Shown one piece after another: positions 45,594 through 59,811 of a DNA stretch of 64,000 bases. Under the pieces are notes generated by a model. That model was not told the DNA's origin, ran no database searches, and saw only the letters and a list, made by a program, of their open reading frames with translations. Each line of letters starts with the position of its first letter. Position 1 is the first letter of the stretch. Location: contig NZ_JXSS01000048.1 in the NCBI RefSeq assembly GCF_000855665.1, positions 1-64,000 on the forward strand, read 5' to 3'. Source of the DNA: Lysobacter sp. A03 (GTDB taxonomy: Bacteria; Pseudomonadota; Gammaproteobacteria; Xanthomonadales; Xanthomonadaceae). A program made the translations under genes and the position numbers.

Positions 45594-46234
45594 TGCGAGC
45601 CGCGCTGGCCCTGGTCGCGTTGCTCGCGTTCACGCCACTGGCCCAGGCCAAGAGCGACTGCGAGGTCGATCTCGGCATGGGCTGGCCGCCGGCGACGCGC
45701 AACCACGGCACCGCGGTGGAAAGGCTGTTTGCCGCCGGCGATACTCCGGTGTTGAGCCTGGTGCGCCTGCCGCCGCGCGGCAAGGAAAGTGGCGTGATGC
45801 TGGTGCGCTCCGCCAACGGTCAGACCTGGACAGTTCGCTCAGCAGTTGCCGCCGAGCGTGTGGACGCGATGACGACCATTCCCGGCGGCATCGAGCGCAC
45901 GCTCAAGGTCGACAAGCCGGCGAAGGTGCGCGAGTCCGTCATGCCCGCTGCGCTGGCCGAGCGCGTGGTGGCCTCGTGGGGCCGCGCGCTGACTGCGGTC
46001 GTTCCCGATGACCGCGCCGCAACCTTCCAGGAGAACGAGCTGCTGGTGTTCGCCGTCAATGACCAGCGCGTCAGTGGCACCGAGCCGGCCTGCGGTCCGA
46101 GCCGCATGCTCGCCCGCCAGGCGCAGGTGCTGGTGGATGCGGCTGATTCCAAGGACAAGCACCTGCCCAAACGCTGGAGCACGTTGATCAAGCTGCTTGA
46201 CCAACTCGATACCCAGCTCGCGGCGACCCCTTAA
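45593..46234 (+). CDS. Exported protein of unknown function between aceF and lpdA
   Basis: 213 residues, starting in the TGATG overlap with the aceF stop, with a Sec signal peptide (ALVALLAFTPLAQA) cleaved before KSDCEVDL. The mature part is soluble, with two Cys (SDCEV and EPACGPS) that could form a disulfide; no family was recognised. Translational coupling to a cytoplasmic PDH subunit is odd for a periplasmic protein. It is separated from lpdA by 111 bases. Confidence 0.65.
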   Translation: MRAALALVALLAFTPLAQAKSDCEVDLGMGWPPATRNHGTAVERLFAAGDTPVLSLVRLPPRGKESGVMLVRSANGQTWTVRSAVAAERVDAMTTIPGGIERTLKVDKPAKVRESVMPAALAERVVASWGRALTAVVPDDRAATFQENELLVFAVNDQRVSGTEPACGPSRMLARQAQVLVDAADSKDKHLPKRWSTLIKLLDQLDTQLAATP

Positions 46235-46345
46235 AGCCGGGGCGACTGCCGGGCTACACCCCACACCGTGGCCGCCCGACGGGCGCCCGGGTCCCGCTAC
46301 CGTCGCCGCACCGCTCGCAGGTGCACGACCCCAGGAGGCACACGC

Positions 46346-48259
46346 ATGGCAAAGATCGAGATCAAGGTCCCCGACATCGGCGACTACGACGGCGTACCGG
46401 TTATCGAGGTCCTCGTTGCAGTGGGCGACACCGTGGAAGTGGACCAGGGCCTGGTCACGCTGGAATCCGACAAGGCCACCATGGAGGTGCCTTCCAGCGC
46501 CGCCGGTGTGATCAGCGAGCTGCACGTCAAAGTGGGTGACACCGTCGCCGACGGCGCGGTGATCGCGGTACTCGAGACGGACGACAAGGCGGACGCGGTT
46601 GAGGAAAAGCCGTCTGCGAAGGCCGACGAGGCCAGCGCAGCGGCCCCGGCAAAGCAGACCGGGTCCGCCAAGGACGCACGCATCAAGGCCGCAAGCGACA
46701 ACGCGGGCGACGGAGACGGGAAAACGGGCGGGTCGCCATCGGATGGGCGCGCCTCTGCTGGCTCCGACGACGCCGCAGGCAAGCATACCGGCGGTGGTCC
46801 TCAGCCCGCAGCGGCGAGCGGACGCAAGGCCGATATCGAGTGCGAGATGCTGGTGCTGGGCGCCGGTCCCGGCGGCTACACCGCCGCGTTCCGCGCCGCC
46901 GACCTGGGCCTGGATACCGTGTTGGTCGAGCGCTACCCGGATCTGGGCGGCGTTTGCCTCAACGTGGGCTGCATCCCGTCCAAGGCGCTGCTGCATGCCG
47001 CAGCGGTGATCGATGGCGCCAGCCATGCCGGCGAGATGGGCATCGAGTTCGGCAAGCCGAAGATCGCCCTCGACAGGCTGCGCGACTACAAGAACAAGGT
47101 CGTCGGCCAGCTCACCAAGGGGCTGGGCGGCATGGCGCGCCAGCGCAAGGTGGAGGTGGTCACCGGCGTTGGCCGCTTCCTCTCCGCCAATGAGCTGGAA
47201 GTCACCAGCGAAGACGGCAAGACCCAGCTGGTGTCATTCCGCCAGTGCGTGATCGCCGCCGGCAGCCAGGCCGTCAAGCTACCCGGCTTCCCGTGGGACG
47301 ACCCGCGGGTCATGGATTCCACCGGCGCGCTGGAGCTGGCCGATGTGCCAAAGAAGCTGTTGGTCGTGGGCGGCGGCATCATCGGGCTGGAGATGGCGAC
47401 CGTCTACAGCGCGCTGGGCAGTGCGGTCACCGTGGTCGAGTTCATGGACCAGCTGATGCCCGGTACCGACAAGGACCTGGTCAAGCCTCTGGCAGACCGG
47501 CTGAAGAAGCAGGGCGTGGAAATCCATTTGCAGGTCAAGGCCGCCGGCGTGGAGGCGCAGAAGAAGGGCCTGAAGGTCACTTTCGAGCCGGCCCGGGACG
47601 GTGGCAAGGCGCCGGATGCGCAAATGTTTGATCGCGTGCTGGTGGCCGTGGGCCGCGCACCCAACGGGGGCAAGCTGGATGCGGAGAAAGCCGGCGTCAA
47701 GGTCACCGAGCGTGGCTTCATCCCGGTCGATCGACAGATGCGGACCACCGCGTCGCACATCTTTGCCATCGGCGATCTGGTCGGCAATCCGATGCTCGCC
47801 CACAAGGCCAGCCACGAGGCCAAGCTGGCTGCAGAGGTCGCCTCGGGTGCAAAGAAGGAGTGGGTCGCGCGCGTTATTCCCTCGGTGGCCTACACCGATC
47901 CGGAAATCGCCTGGGTCGGCGTCACCGAGAACGAGGCCAAGGCGCGCGGCCTCAAGGTCGGCGTGGGCAAGTTCCCGTGGGCGGCCTCGGGCCGGGCGAT
48001 CGGCATCAGCCGCACCGAAGGGTTCACCAAGCTGCTGTTCGACGAGGCCAGCGGCCAGGTGATCGGCGGCGGCATCGTCGGCGTGCACGCGGGCGAACTC
48101 ATCGCCGAGATCGCGCTGGCCATCGAGATGGGCTGCGAGGTGGGCGACATCGCCCACACCATCCACCCGCACCCGACCCTGTCGGAATCGGTCGCCATGG
48201 CTGCGGAGATGTTCGACGGCACCATCACCGACCTCTACGCGCCGAAAAAGAAGGCCTGA
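46346..48259 (+). CDS. lpdA: Dihydrolipoyl dehydrogenase with N-terminal lipoyl domain, PDH E3
   Basis: FAD-dependent E3 that reoxidises the lipoyl groups of the complex, 637 residues. The first ~80 residues are a lipoyl domain (DKATMEVPS) nearly the same as that of aceF, then a ~90-residue Ala/Asp/Gly linker, then E3: ECEMLVLGAGPGGYTAAFRA, the redox-active disulfide GGVCLNVGCIPSKALL, VVGGGIIGLEMA, and the C-terminal HAHPTLSE-type His-Glu pair (HTIHPHPTLSESV). AGGAGG lies upstream of the ATG at 46346. Lipoyl-E3 fusions occur in several bacteria, notably beta- and gammaproteobacteria. Confidence 0.94.
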   Translation: MAKIEIKVPDIGDYDGVPVIEVLVAVGDTVEVDQGLVTLESDKATMEVPSSAAGVISELHVKVGDTVADGAVIAVLETDDKADAVEEKPSAKADEASAAAPAKQTGSAKDARIKAASDNAGDGDGKTGGSPSDGRASAGSDDAAGKHTGGGPQPAAASGRKADIECEMLVLGAGPGGYTAAFRAADLGLDTVLVERYPDLGGVCLNVGCIPSKALLHAAAVIDGASHAGEMGIEFGKPKIALDRLRDYKNKVVGQLTKGLGGMARQRKVEVVTGVGRFLSANELEVTSEDGKTQLVSFRQCVIAAGSQAVKLPGFPWDDPRVMDSTGALELADVPKKLLVVGGGIIGLEMATVYSALGSAVTVVEFMDQLMPGTDKDLVKPLADRLKKQGVEIHLQVKAAGVEAQKKGLKVTFEPARDGGKAPDAQMFDRVLVAVGRAPNGGKLDAEKAGVKVTERGFIPVDRQMRTTASHIFAIGDLVGNPMLAHKASHEAKLAAEVASGAKKEWVARVIPSVAYTDPEIAWVGVTENEAKARGLKVGVGKFPWAASGRAIGISRTEGFTKLLFDEASGQVIGGGIVGVHAGELIAEIALAIEMGCEVGDIAHTIHPHPTLSESVAMAAEMFDGTITDLYAPKKKA

Positions 48260-48279
48260 ACCCCGCGCGGACAAGAGGA

Positions 48280-48304
48280 AGCCCCGGCGGATCAGGCCGG
48301 GGCT
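48280..48304 (+). terminator. Hairpin after lpdA
   Basis: Perfect 9-bp stem AGCCCCGGC / GCCGGGGCT with a 7-base loop, 21 bases after the lpdA stop. No U run follows. The rest of the gap to atpI contains the atp promoter. Confidence 0.5.
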
Positions 48305-48462
48305 CCGAACCCGCCGCTGCCGTTTGCCTTGACGAGGAGAGAGGGGCGACGGGGTGTCGAGGATATTGACCCGTCACGCGCTGCAAGGTTCCCGCGGGGT
48401 GCAAATAATCCCGTCGCGCTTCGGCTTGGTTCAGCTGGGATTTCCTGAACAGGACCCGGCAG

Positions 48463-48491
48463 TTGCCGCCGACGCCGGCGCAACCTATAAT
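48463..48491 (+). promoter_or_regulatory. Sigma70 promoter of the atp operon
   Basis: TTGCCG (48463-48468) and a perfect TATAAT (48486-48491) are separated by exactly 17 bases. The predicted start near 48498 leaves a leader of about 60 bases before atpI. Confidence 0.8.
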
Positions 48492-48558
48492 TCGGCGGCT
48501 TGATTGGGCGTTTATCTGCCCGTCCTCCAAAACCGACGAGCCGAGCGTGCACGATCCC

Positions 48559-48933
48559 ATGTCCGCAGGCCGCCGGTTGGCGTTTCGCGCGATCGCCTTT
48601 CAGGCGGGCGCAACAGCGTTGACCGCGATGGCCTTCCTTGCCCAGGGTGCGGAGTCCGCGCTGGCGGCACTGGTCGGCGGATTCGCCTTGGTGGCCGGTG
48701 GTGGTCTGGCGGCGTTGGTGGCGCTGGGCGGTGGTGTGAAGCCGGCAGGCTCGGTCCTCGGACTGATGCTCGCCGGTGTTCTGGTGAAGTGGTTGGTGGT
48801 GTTTGTAGTCCTCGCGGTTGGTCTGGCGGGGTTCCAGTTGCCGCCGCTGCCGATGCTGGTAGCGGTCGTTGCAACCATGCTGGCCTACGTGCTGGCTCAA
48901 ATCCTGAATCGAGAAGGTGTCCTTCGTGAGTGA
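48559..48933 (+). CDS. atpI: ATP synthase protein I
   Basis: 124-residue integral membrane protein with four hydrophobic segments; the first gene of the atp operon and non-essential accessory for c-ring assembly or Mg/Ca uptake. The sequence is poorly conserved as usual, and identification rests on its position, size, topology and the FRAIAFQAGAT and LKWLVVFVVL-like patterns (read as VKWLVVFVVL). A GTG at 48547 is an alternative start. The end overlaps the atpB start by 8 bases. Confidence 0.8.
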   Translation: MSAGRRLAFRAIAFQAGATALTAMAFLAQGAESALAALVGGFALVAGGGLAALVALGGGVKPAGSVLGLMLAGVLVKWLVVFVVLAVGLAGFQLPPLPMLVAVVATMLAYVLAQILNREGVLRE

Positions 48934-49756
48934 ACAGACCGGCTCTGGCGGCCTGAACGAATACATCCAGCACCACCTGCTGCAGAACACGATCGATCTG
49001 GGCGGCTTTGCCTTCCACATCGACACGTGGGTCGTGTCGCTGGTGTGCGGCCTGATATTCATCGGCTGGTTCGGCTTCTACGCGCGCAAGGCGACCTCCG
49101 GGGTGCCCTCCAAAGGCCAGGCGTTTGTCGAGATGGCGATGGAGTTCGTCGACAACCAGGTGAAGGACAACTTCCACGGCGACCGCAGCTCGATCACGCC
49201 GCTGGCGATCACGATCTTCATGTGGGTCGTTTTGATGAACGCGATGGACCTGCTGCCGCTGGATACGCCCGGCGTGGCGATCCAGGCCGTGGCGGGTGCC
49301 GAGGCGGCCGCCCACACGTACTTCCGTTGGGTGCCCACCGCCGACCTGAACACCACCGCGGCGATGTCCGTCGTCGTGTTCTTCCTGATCCTGTACCACT
49401 CGATCAAGGCCAAAGGCGGCTTCGGCTTCGGCAAGGAACTGCTGACCTCGCCCTTCGCGGCCGAGAATCCGGTGACCAAGGCAGTGCTGATGCCGGCCAA
49501 CCTGGGCCTCAACGTCATCGAATACTGCGTCAAGCCGGTATCACTGGCCATGCGACTGTTCGGCAACATGTACGGTGGCGAGCTGGTGTTCATGCTCATC
49601 GCCGGCCTGCTGGGCGGCGGGCTGCTGATGTTCGTTCCCGGCGTGATCTTCAACCTCGCCTGGGCGATCTTCCACATCCTGATCGTGCTGCTGCAGGCCT
49701 TCATTTTCATGATTCTCTCGGTCGTCTATATCGCTGGCGCCTACGAGAGTCATTGA
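48926..49756 (+). CDS. atpB: F0F1 ATP synthase subunit a
   Basis: Proton-channel subunit of F0, 276 residues, five or six membrane helices. The essential Arg is in KPVSLAMRLFGNMYGGEL; other conserved blocks are ISLVCGLIF-like N-terminal helix, WVVLMNAMDLLPLD and LLQAFIFMILSVVYI. GTG at 48926 (MSEQTGSGG) has GAGAAGG 8 bases upstream; a GTG at 48917 is the alternative. Confidence 0.93.
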   Translation: MSEQTGSGGLNEYIQHHLLQNTIDLGGFAFHIDTWVVSLVCGLIFIGWFGFYARKATSGVPSKGQAFVEMAMEFVDNQVKDNFHGDRSSITPLAITIFMWVVLMNAMDLLPLDTPGVAIQAVAGAEAAAHTYFRWVPTADLNTTAAMSVVVFFLILYHSIKAKGGFGFGKELLTSPFAAENPVTKAVLMPANLGLNVIEYCVKPVSLAMRLFGNMYGGELVFMLIAGLLGGGLLMFVPGVIFNLAWAIFHILIVLLQAFIFMILSVVYIAGAYESH

Positions 49757-49832
49757 TCGCGTCATCGCTTCACGCTCCACCGCTTTTTCAACGCTTCATC
49801 CTTCCGCCAATCCAAACCAAACGTTTCAGTAG

Positions 49833-50111
<279 letters not shown>

Positions 50112-50193
50112 TCGATCTGCTTGAACCTGCGCGTCCGGATTTCCGGGCGCGTTTCCCGGGCCACCGCGCCCGCAGCCCGCATACGGAGCTGTC

Positions 50194-50664
50194 ATGAATA
50201 TCAACATGACCTTCTTTGGTCAGATGATCTCGTTCGCGTTGCTCATCTGGTTCACCATGAAGTTCATCTGGCCGCCCATGAACCGGGCGATCGAAGAACG
50301 CCAGAAGAAGATCGCCGACGGACTGGCGGCTGCCGAGCGCAGCCAGCACGATCTGGCCCAGGCCCAGCAGAGTGTCGACGCCGCGATGCGCGAAGCGCGG
50401 ACCAAGGCCAACGAAGTGATCGACCAGGCGCATCAGCGCGCCAACCAGATCATCGAGCAGGCCAAGACCGACGCAATGGTGGAAGCCACCCGCCAGAAGG
50501 CGATGGCCGATGCCGAAATCGTCGCATCGCAGAACCGTGCCCGTGAGGATCTGCGCAAGCAGGTGTCGGCGCTGGCCGTCAGCGGTGCCGAGAAGCTGTT
50601 GCGCCGGGAAATCGATGCCAACGCCCACAAGGCGCTGCTCGACGAACTCGCCGCCCAGCTTTGA
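50194..50664 (+). CDS. atpF: F0F1 ATP synthase subunit b
   Basis: 156 residues: one N-terminal membrane helix ([20 protein letters not shown]) followed by a long charged helix of the peripheral stalk, with [18 protein letters not shown] in the conserved tether region and [11 protein letters not shown] near the C-terminus for contact with delta. Confidence 0.95.
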   Translation: MNINMTFFGQMISFALLIWFTMKFIWPPMNRAIEERQKKIADGLAAAERSQHDLAQAQQSVDAAMREARTKANEVIDQAHQRANQIIEQAKTDAMVEATRQKAMADAEIVASQNRAREDLRKQVSALAVSGAEKLLRREIDANAHKALLDELAAQL

Positions 50665-50692
50665 TCCAGCCAACGACCGGATGCCCTGAGCA

Positions 50693-51220
50693 ATGAGCCA
50701 GTACATGACCCTCGCCCGACCCTACGCCCGCGCCGCGTTCGCAGCGGCGAGCGGGGCCGGTCAGGTGGCCAGCTGGTCGCAGGCGCTTGCGCTTGCCACC
50801 CGCGTTGCCGCCGATCCGAAGGTGGAGGCGCTGCTGAACCACCCGCAGCTTTCGACCACCGAGGCCGCATCGCTGCTGGCAGTCGACGGTGCCGGTGAAG
50901 AATTTGGCCGTTTCATCGAGCTGCTCGCGTCCAATCGCCGCCTGCCACTGCTGGCGGAGATCGCCGGCATGTTCGAGCAGCTGCGTGCAGAAGCCGAGCG
51001 CGTCGTCAAGGCGCGCGTCACGTCCGCCAGCGAGATGCCGGCCGCCGAGCTGGAATCGATCCGCGTTGGCCTCAAGCGCCGCTTCGGTCGCGAGGTCGAG
51101 CTGGAAACGGCGATCGACGAGTCGCTGATCGGTGGCGCGGTGATTGATGCCGGCGACGTGGTCATTGACGGCTCGCTGAAAAGCAAGCTCTCGCGCATGC
51201 AGTCGGCGCTGACCGGCTGA
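50693..51220 (+). CDS. atpH: F0F1 ATP synthase subunit delta
   Basis: 175-residue stator subunit that links F1 alpha to subunit b. N-terminal TLARPYARAAFAAA is the family signature, and the C-terminal block IGGAVIDAGDVVIDGSLKSKLSRM closes it. ATG at 50693; a second ATG at 50705 is possible. Confidence 0.94.
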   Translation: MSQYMTLARPYARAAFAAASGAGQVASWSQALALATRVAADPKVEALLNHPQLSTTEAASLLAVDGAGEEFGRFIELLASNRRLPLLAEIAGMFEQLRAEAERVVKARVTSASEMPAAELESIRVGLKRRFGREVELETAIDESLIGGAVIDAGDVVIDGSLKSKLSRMQSALTG

Positions 51221-51286
51221 CCGGCTCCAATCGAAGATCCGAATCATCTACTTCCGGCGTCCGCGTCGGGTACCAGGGAAACACCC

Positions 51287-52834
<1,548 letters not shown>

Positions 52835-52847
52835 GGCGGAAAAGACG

Positions 52848-55219
<2,372 letters not shown>

Positions 55220-55283
55220 TCCCTCTCCTTCTTCCGTTCGCGGAAGAAGGGCGCCCCACCTTCCGATCCACGCAGAGAATTCT

Positions 55284-55709
55284 ATGGCTAGCACCTTCCG
55301 TTGCGACATCGTCAGCGCCGAAGAGGAAATCTTCCGCGGCGACGCCACCATGCTGGTGGCGACAGGCGAGATGGGCGAGCTGGGCATCGCGCCCAAGCAC
55401 GCTCCGCTGATCACCCGTCTGAAGCCGGGCAAGATCTTGGTGACGCTGCCCAATGGCGACCAGCTCGACTTCGCCGTGACCGGCGGCATCCTTGAGGTGC
55501 AGCCGCAAGTGGTGACCATCCTGGCCGACACCGCGATCCGCGCCCAGGACATTGACGAGGCCGCCGTGCGCGCCGCCAAGGAAGAGGCCGAGCGCATCCT
55601 GGCCCGCCGTGCCGAGCCGATGGAAGTGGCGGAGGCGCAGGCGCGCCTGGCTGAGGTGACCGTGCAGTTGCAGGCGCTGGAGCGTCTGCGCCGGAACATG
55701 AAGCACTGA
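55284..55709 (+). CDS. atpC: F0F1 ATP synthase subunit epsilon
   Basis: 141-residue subunit with an N-terminal beta-sandwich ([43 protein letters not shown]) and two C-terminal helices that can inhibit F1. Last gene of the operon; followed by a strong hairpin. Confidence 0.95.
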   Translation: MASTFRCDIVSAEEEIFRGDATMLVATGEMGELGIAPKHAPLITRLKPGKILVTLPNGDQLDFAVTGGILEVQPQVVTILADTAIRAQDIDEAAVRAAKEEAERILARRAEPMEVAEAQARLAEVTVQLQALERLRRNMKH

Positions 55710-55734
55710 CAGACGCCACACCGAAAAGCGGTAT

Positions 55735-55765
55735 CGACAACGCCGGCCTCGAGCCGGCGTTGTCG
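55735..55765 (+). terminator. Hairpin at the end of the atp operon
   Basis: A perfect 13-bp stem (CGACAACGCCGGC and its complement) with a CTCGA loop begins 25 bases after the atpC stop and ends before the convergent GtrA gene. No U run is present. Confidence 0.6.
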
Positions 55766-55790
55766 TATCTGCGCTATCGAGGGTGCCGCG

Positions 55791-56174
55791 TCAGCGTCGG
55801 TAGACCCAGTGGCGCGACAGCACGAAGCCCAGCCCGCCCAGGGCGATTTCCACCGCGGGTTTTGCCAGCCAGGCCCACTTGAGGCCGGCGACCTGGTTGA
55901 TCCCGCCCATGGCCCAGGTGCTGATCGCTGTGGTCAGCGTCCACATCAGCAGGAAGCGGAACAGCTGGCGCCGGCCGAGCACCGTGTCATCGCCGGCAAA
56001 GGTGATCCAGCCGTTCAACCAGAAGCCTATCAGCGCGCCACTGACGCGCCCGGCGATGTTCGCCAGCTCGACCGACAGCCCGTAATGGCTCAGCGCGACC
56101 ATCACCGCCCAGTCGAGCAGCCACTGGCCCACGCCGATGGCGAGGTAATGCTGGCCCTGCCGGGACAGGCTCAT
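55791..56174 (-). CDS. GtrA-family membrane protein
   Basis: 127 residues with four membrane segments (about 14-34, 38-60, 75-95, 102-122) and the GtrA features YLAIGVGQWLLDW, GRVSGALIGFWLNGWITF and a C-terminal FVLSRHWVYRR. GtrA proteins are thought to flip undecaprenyl- or polyprenyl-linked sugars. The ATG overlaps the stop of the glycosyltransferase-like gene by ATGA, so the pair is translationally coupled and probably works on one sugar-lipid pathway. Confidence 0.82.
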   Translation of the reverse strand: MSLSRQGQHYLAIGVGQWLLDWAVMVALSHYGLSVELANIAGRVSGALIGFWLNGWITFAGDDTVLGRRQLFRFLLMWTLTTAISTWAMGGINQVAGLKWAWLAKPAVEIALGGLGFVLSRHWVYRR

Positions 56175-58186
56175 GGTGGCGGCGCCGAGAGTTCCAGTGG
56201 GATGCGCCACCACTGGACCTCGTTGACGGTCAACTCGAGGCGCGCGCCACTGCGTTGCAGGCCTGCTTGACGCGGGGCCGTCAGCGTTTCGGGCGACACG
56301 ATCACCTCGCCAATGCCGGCGGCATTGAGCAGCGCCTCCCAGCTGGCGCCGGTCGGGTCGGCATCGGCCATCGCGCTTGCGGCCTGCATCGCGGGTGCAT
56401 ACCACGCGACGGTGCGGCCGCGACCCGCGAGCTCCGCGTGGTAGGGGTTGGAAAGCATCAGCACCGCTCCGGACGCCGGGGCGCGCTCTCGGATTGTCGC
56501 AATGATCAGCCGCTCAGGCGCATAGCGCCGGAACAACGCATCATCGTTTCCAAGTGACGCGAGGGCGCGCTTGGGGCCGCCAACGTGCAGCAGCCAGTGG
56601 CCGTTGGCCTGGAAGGCGAGGTTGAGCAGGCCGACAGCGACGATCAGTGTCACCGCGCTGCGTGTGGGCAACCACCGTTGCAGCGCAAGCATCAACGGCG
56701 GCAACAGCAAAACCATGGCGGGATGGAGGTAGCGTCCATATTGCAGCGCCGTCAGCGGCAGCGCCATGCCCAGGGTGGCGCAGATCGCCAGGGCTCGGCT
56801 ACGCCGATCAAGGAGCGCCAGCAACCACGCCCCCGCCAGCGCGATCAACACAAACCCCAGACCACCATCCCAGCCTTCCAGATAGCGCGCGGTATTGAAG
56901 GTGAGGTTCCACGGCAGGTCGGCACCAAAGCCGGCCTGCCAACGGTCGTCGGTAAAATTGTCCGGTGCAAAGTAAGGCGACTGGAACACGTGGTTGAACA
57001 ACGGCAGGACCGGATTCCCGGCAATCCGCCAAGCGTAGACATAGCTGGACGCGGCAGCTACCAACGCGAGCAGCGTTGCCCCGATCAGCGGCCCGATGGC
57101 CAGTCGCTGGCGATGTCGCCATCCCGCCCAGACGATCAGCGGCAAGGCCGCCACGCCATGCATCACCTTGAACGCGCACAGCAGCGCGAACAGCAACGCG
57201 ACGACCCAGACCCGGTGGCGGACTTCAACCGGATCCAGGATCACGGCCGCCAGCGCCAGCGTGAACGCGGTGGCCGCGGTTTCCGTCTGCATCCCGCCCA
57301 TGAGACCGGCCGTCAAAGGCAGGCTGGCGAACAGTGCAACCGACGCCCAGCGCAGCGTGGGCTGGAGACCGATGTTGGCACCGATCTGCCACAGGCCGGC
57401 AGCGCTGGCGATCAACCAGAAGGCATTGAGCGCGCCGCGCGCCTCGGCCCGCGCAAGCACCTGCGCGACCGCATGCAGCACATCGGACGCCCAGGGCGCC
57501 AGGGCCCACACCTGATGAGTGGGGTCGAGTGCGTAACTCCCGTGCACCATGAGTTGCCAAGGCAGGCCTGCGTGGTAGGCCAGATCATCGTGCTGCATGG
57601 TCGGCATCCAGGCAGCGCTCGAAGCCACGCCCAGCAGCAACACTGCAAAGGCCGCCGCGCGCGGGGCGAGCTGTACCGCAGCCTGCCAGCCGGCCACGGC
57701 GGATCGGAGCTGTTCGCGGAGCGCACGATGGCGTGTGGAGGCAATCAGCACCAACAGGGACAGATAAACCCACCACCGATGCAGTGGCAGCTGCAGCGTC
57801 CAACTGACCAGGACAGCGACCATTGCCAAGCCAACCAGGCACGACAACACAGGCCGTCCCGGCCCGGTCACCAATCCGCCCAGCGCAATGGCCGCGACCA
57901 GCATGAGGGCGACCGCCAGCGCCGGCAGTACGCCGCCGAGCCATACCAGTGCCAGCATCCAGACCAGCCCCATCGCATTGGCCCAGCTCCACTGGCGCCA
58001 ATGCCGAAGCGGCCAGGCGAGCAGCGTAACCAGCCCTGCGATCAGCACGTTCTCGGCGAAGCGTCCAGTCGGCAACGCCTCCCACAAACGATGCTGGATG
58101 AGGCCGAAAACACACGCGCCCGCGGCCGCCCAGATCACCGCTTGAGCAAGCATTGGACTGCGTGAAAAGGCAGCAGCGTCGCGCAC
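56171..58186 (-). CDS. Multi-pass membrane glycosyltransferase-like protein (GT-C/ArnT-PMT type)
   Basis: 671 residues with about 12-13 hydrophobic segments. The first large periplasmic loop has [13 protein letters not shown], an acidic DD pair placed like the catalytic aspartates of GT-C transferases, followed by [13 protein letters not shown]. The C-terminal ~120 residues form a soluble periplasmic domain ending [15 protein letters not shown]. It could use a polyprenyl-phosphate sugar made accessible by the coupled GtrA protein. No close family could be named, and the acceptor is unknown. Confidence 0.7.
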   Translation of the reverse strand: MRDAAAFSRSPMLAQAVIWAAAGACVFGLIQHRLWEALPTGRFAENVLIAGLVTLLAWPLRHWRQWSWANAMGLVWMLALVWLGGVLPALAVALMLVAAIALGGLVTGPGRPVLSCLVGLAMVAVLVSWTLQLPLHRWWVYLSLLVLIASTRHRALREQLRSAVAGWQAAVQLAPRAAAFAVLLLGVASSAAWMPTMQHDDLAYHAGLPWQLMVHGSYALDPTHQVWALAPWASDVLHAVAQVLARAEARGALNAFWLIASAAGLWQIGANIGLQPTLRWASVALFASLPLTAGLMGGMQTETAATAFTLALAAVILDPVEVRHRVWVVALLFALLCAFKVMHGVAALPLIVWAGWRHRQRLAIGPLIGATLLALVAAASSYVYAWRIAGNPVLPLFNHVFQSPYFAPDNFTDDRWQAGFGADLPWNLTFNTARYLEGWDGGLGFVLIALAGAWLLALLDRRSRALAICATLGMALPLTALQYGRYLHPAMVLLLPPLMLALQRWLPTRSAVTLIVAVGLLNLAFQANGHWLLHVGGPKRALASLGNDDALFRRYAPERLIIATIRERAPASGAVLMLSNPYHAELAGRGRTVAWYAPAMQAASAMADADPTGASWEALLNAAGIGEVIVSPETLTAPRQAGLQRSGARLELTVNEVQWWRIPLELSAPPP

Positions 58187-58375
58187 CGCGGAATCCTAGC
58201 AGATGGACTGGGGCCCGGAATCGCGACGTGGCAGGCCAGACGCGACAACCGTCGGCTTATCGAGTCCTGGATTTCCCCGTCCTTTCAGGAACGATCTAGA
58301 ATCACTACCGCGAGAATCAGTCCCGCGAGCGCGTCCGCGCCCATCCTGTTTTTATCGGTAGTTTCCGGAGTCCGC

Positions 58376-59749
58376 ATGCCAGCCCCCCTGCACGTCGTCA
58401 TCCTCGCCGCCGGTGAAGGCAAGCGTATGAAGTCAGCACTGCCAAAAGTGCTGCAGAAGATTGCCGGCAAGCCGATGCTCGGCCACGTGGTCGCCACGGC
58501 GCGGGCGCTGCAACCGGCCGGTATCCACATCGTCTACGGCCACGGCGGGGAGAAGGTGCGTGACGCGTTCAGCGGGCAACCCGATCTGCTGTGGACCGAG
58601 CAGGTGGAGCGGCTCGGGACCGGCCATGCCGTGCAACAGGCGATGCCCGACGTGCCGCAGGATGCGCGCTTGCTGGTGCTCTATGGCGATGTGCCGCTCA
58701 TCACCGCGGAGACGCTGCAGCGATTGCTGGCATCGACCGGCCGGGTGGGAGTGCTGGTGGCCGATCTGGAGGATCCCACCGGTTACGGGCGCGTTCTGCG
58801 CGACGCCCAGGGCATGGTCGCCCGCATCATCGAGCAGAAGGATGCCAGCGAGCAGGAACGCGCGATCCGCACGGTCAATACGGGCATCCTGGTCGCCGAC
58901 GGTGAGCCGCTGCGGCGCTGGCTGGAGCGGCTGGAGAACAACAACGCCCAGGGCGAGTACTACCTGACCGATATCTTCGCCTCCGCGGCGGCGGAGTTTG
59001 CGCCGGCCGGGATGGTCCACGTCGATGATCCGGTCGAGGTGGAGGGTGCCAACGACCCGTGGCAGCTCGCCCAGCTTGAGCGCGCCTTCCAGCTGCGCGC
59101 GGCCAAAGCACTGACCGTCGCCGGGGCGCGTCTCGCCGACCCGGCGCGGCTGGACATACGTGGCGAGGTCACCGTCGGCAACGATGTGGAGATCGACGCC
59201 AACGTCGTCCTCGAGGGCCGCGTGGACCTGGGTGAGGGTGTCCGGATCGGGCCCTTCTGCCGCCTGCGCGACGTGAGCCTCGGCGCGGGTACCGAGGTTC
59301 GGGCGCACTGCGACCTGGACGGGGTCGTCGTCGAAGGCGCCGCCACCATCGGCCCCTATGCGCGCTTGCGCCCCGGCACGGTGCTCGCCGACGGCGCGCA
59401 CGTGGGCAATTTCGTCGAGATCAAGAACACCCGCATCGGGGTTGGCAGCAAGGCCAATCATTTGACCTACCTGGGCGATGCGGTCATCGGCAGCGGCGTG
59501 AATATCGGCGCCGGCACCATCACCTGCAATTACGACGGGGTCAACAAGGCGCGCACGACGATCGAGGACGGGGCATTCATCGGCTCCAACAGCTCGCTGG
59601 TGGCGCCGGTCAGCATCGGCAAGGATGCGACGATTGCCGCGGGCTCGGTAATCACCCGGCCGGCGCCGGAAGGCAAGCTCAGCGTTGCCCGATCCCGCCA
59701 GTCGGTGGTCGAGGGCTGGCAGCGTCCGGCAAAAAAACCGAAGAGCTGA
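58376..59749 (+). CDS. glmU: Bifunctional GlcN-1-P acetyltransferase / GlcNAc-1-P uridylyltransferase
   Basis: 457 residues. N-terminal pyrophosphorylase domain with [17 protein letters not shown] and YGDVPLI; C-terminal left-handed beta-helix acetyltransferase with hexapeptide repeats and the conserved [24 protein letters not shown] and [10 protein letters not shown]. Makes UDP-GlcNAc for peptidoglycan and LPS. A TAGAAT at 58297-58302 is a possible -10 without a good -35. glmS follows by 62 bases. Confidence 0.96.
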   Translation: MPAPLHVVILAAGEGKRMKSALPKVLQKIAGKPMLGHVVATARALQPAGIHIVYGHGGEKVRDAFSGQPDLLWTEQVERLGTGHAVQQAMPDVPQDARLLVLYGDVPLITAETLQRLLASTGRVGVLVADLEDPTGYGRVLRDAQGMVARIIEQKDASEQERAIRTVNTGILVADGEPLRRWLERLENNNAQGEYYLTDIFASAAAEFAPAGMVHVDDPVEVEGANDPWQLAQLERAFQLRAAKALTVAGARLADPARLDIRGEVTVGNDVEIDANVVLEGRVDLGEGVRIGPFCRLRDVSLGAGTEVRAHCDLDGVVVEGAATIGPYARLRPGTVLADGAHVGNFVEIKNTRIGVGSKANHLTYLGDAVIGSGVNIGAGTITCNYDGVNKARTTIEDGAFIGSNSSLVAPVSIGKDATIAAGSVITRPAPEGKLSVARSRQSVVEGWQRPAKKPKS

Positions 59750-59811
59750 GGGCGGCGATATGTCTTCGGCTTCCCGGCTAAACTGGGCGGCTACCTGCAG
59801 GAGTCCGAGTC

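Noticed and set aside
56585-58165. 526-codon plus-strand frame opposite the membrane glycosyltransferase-like gene
   Set aside because: Gln/Arg/Pro-rich shadow; the minus strand codes for a regular multi-pass membrane protein with coupled GtrA.
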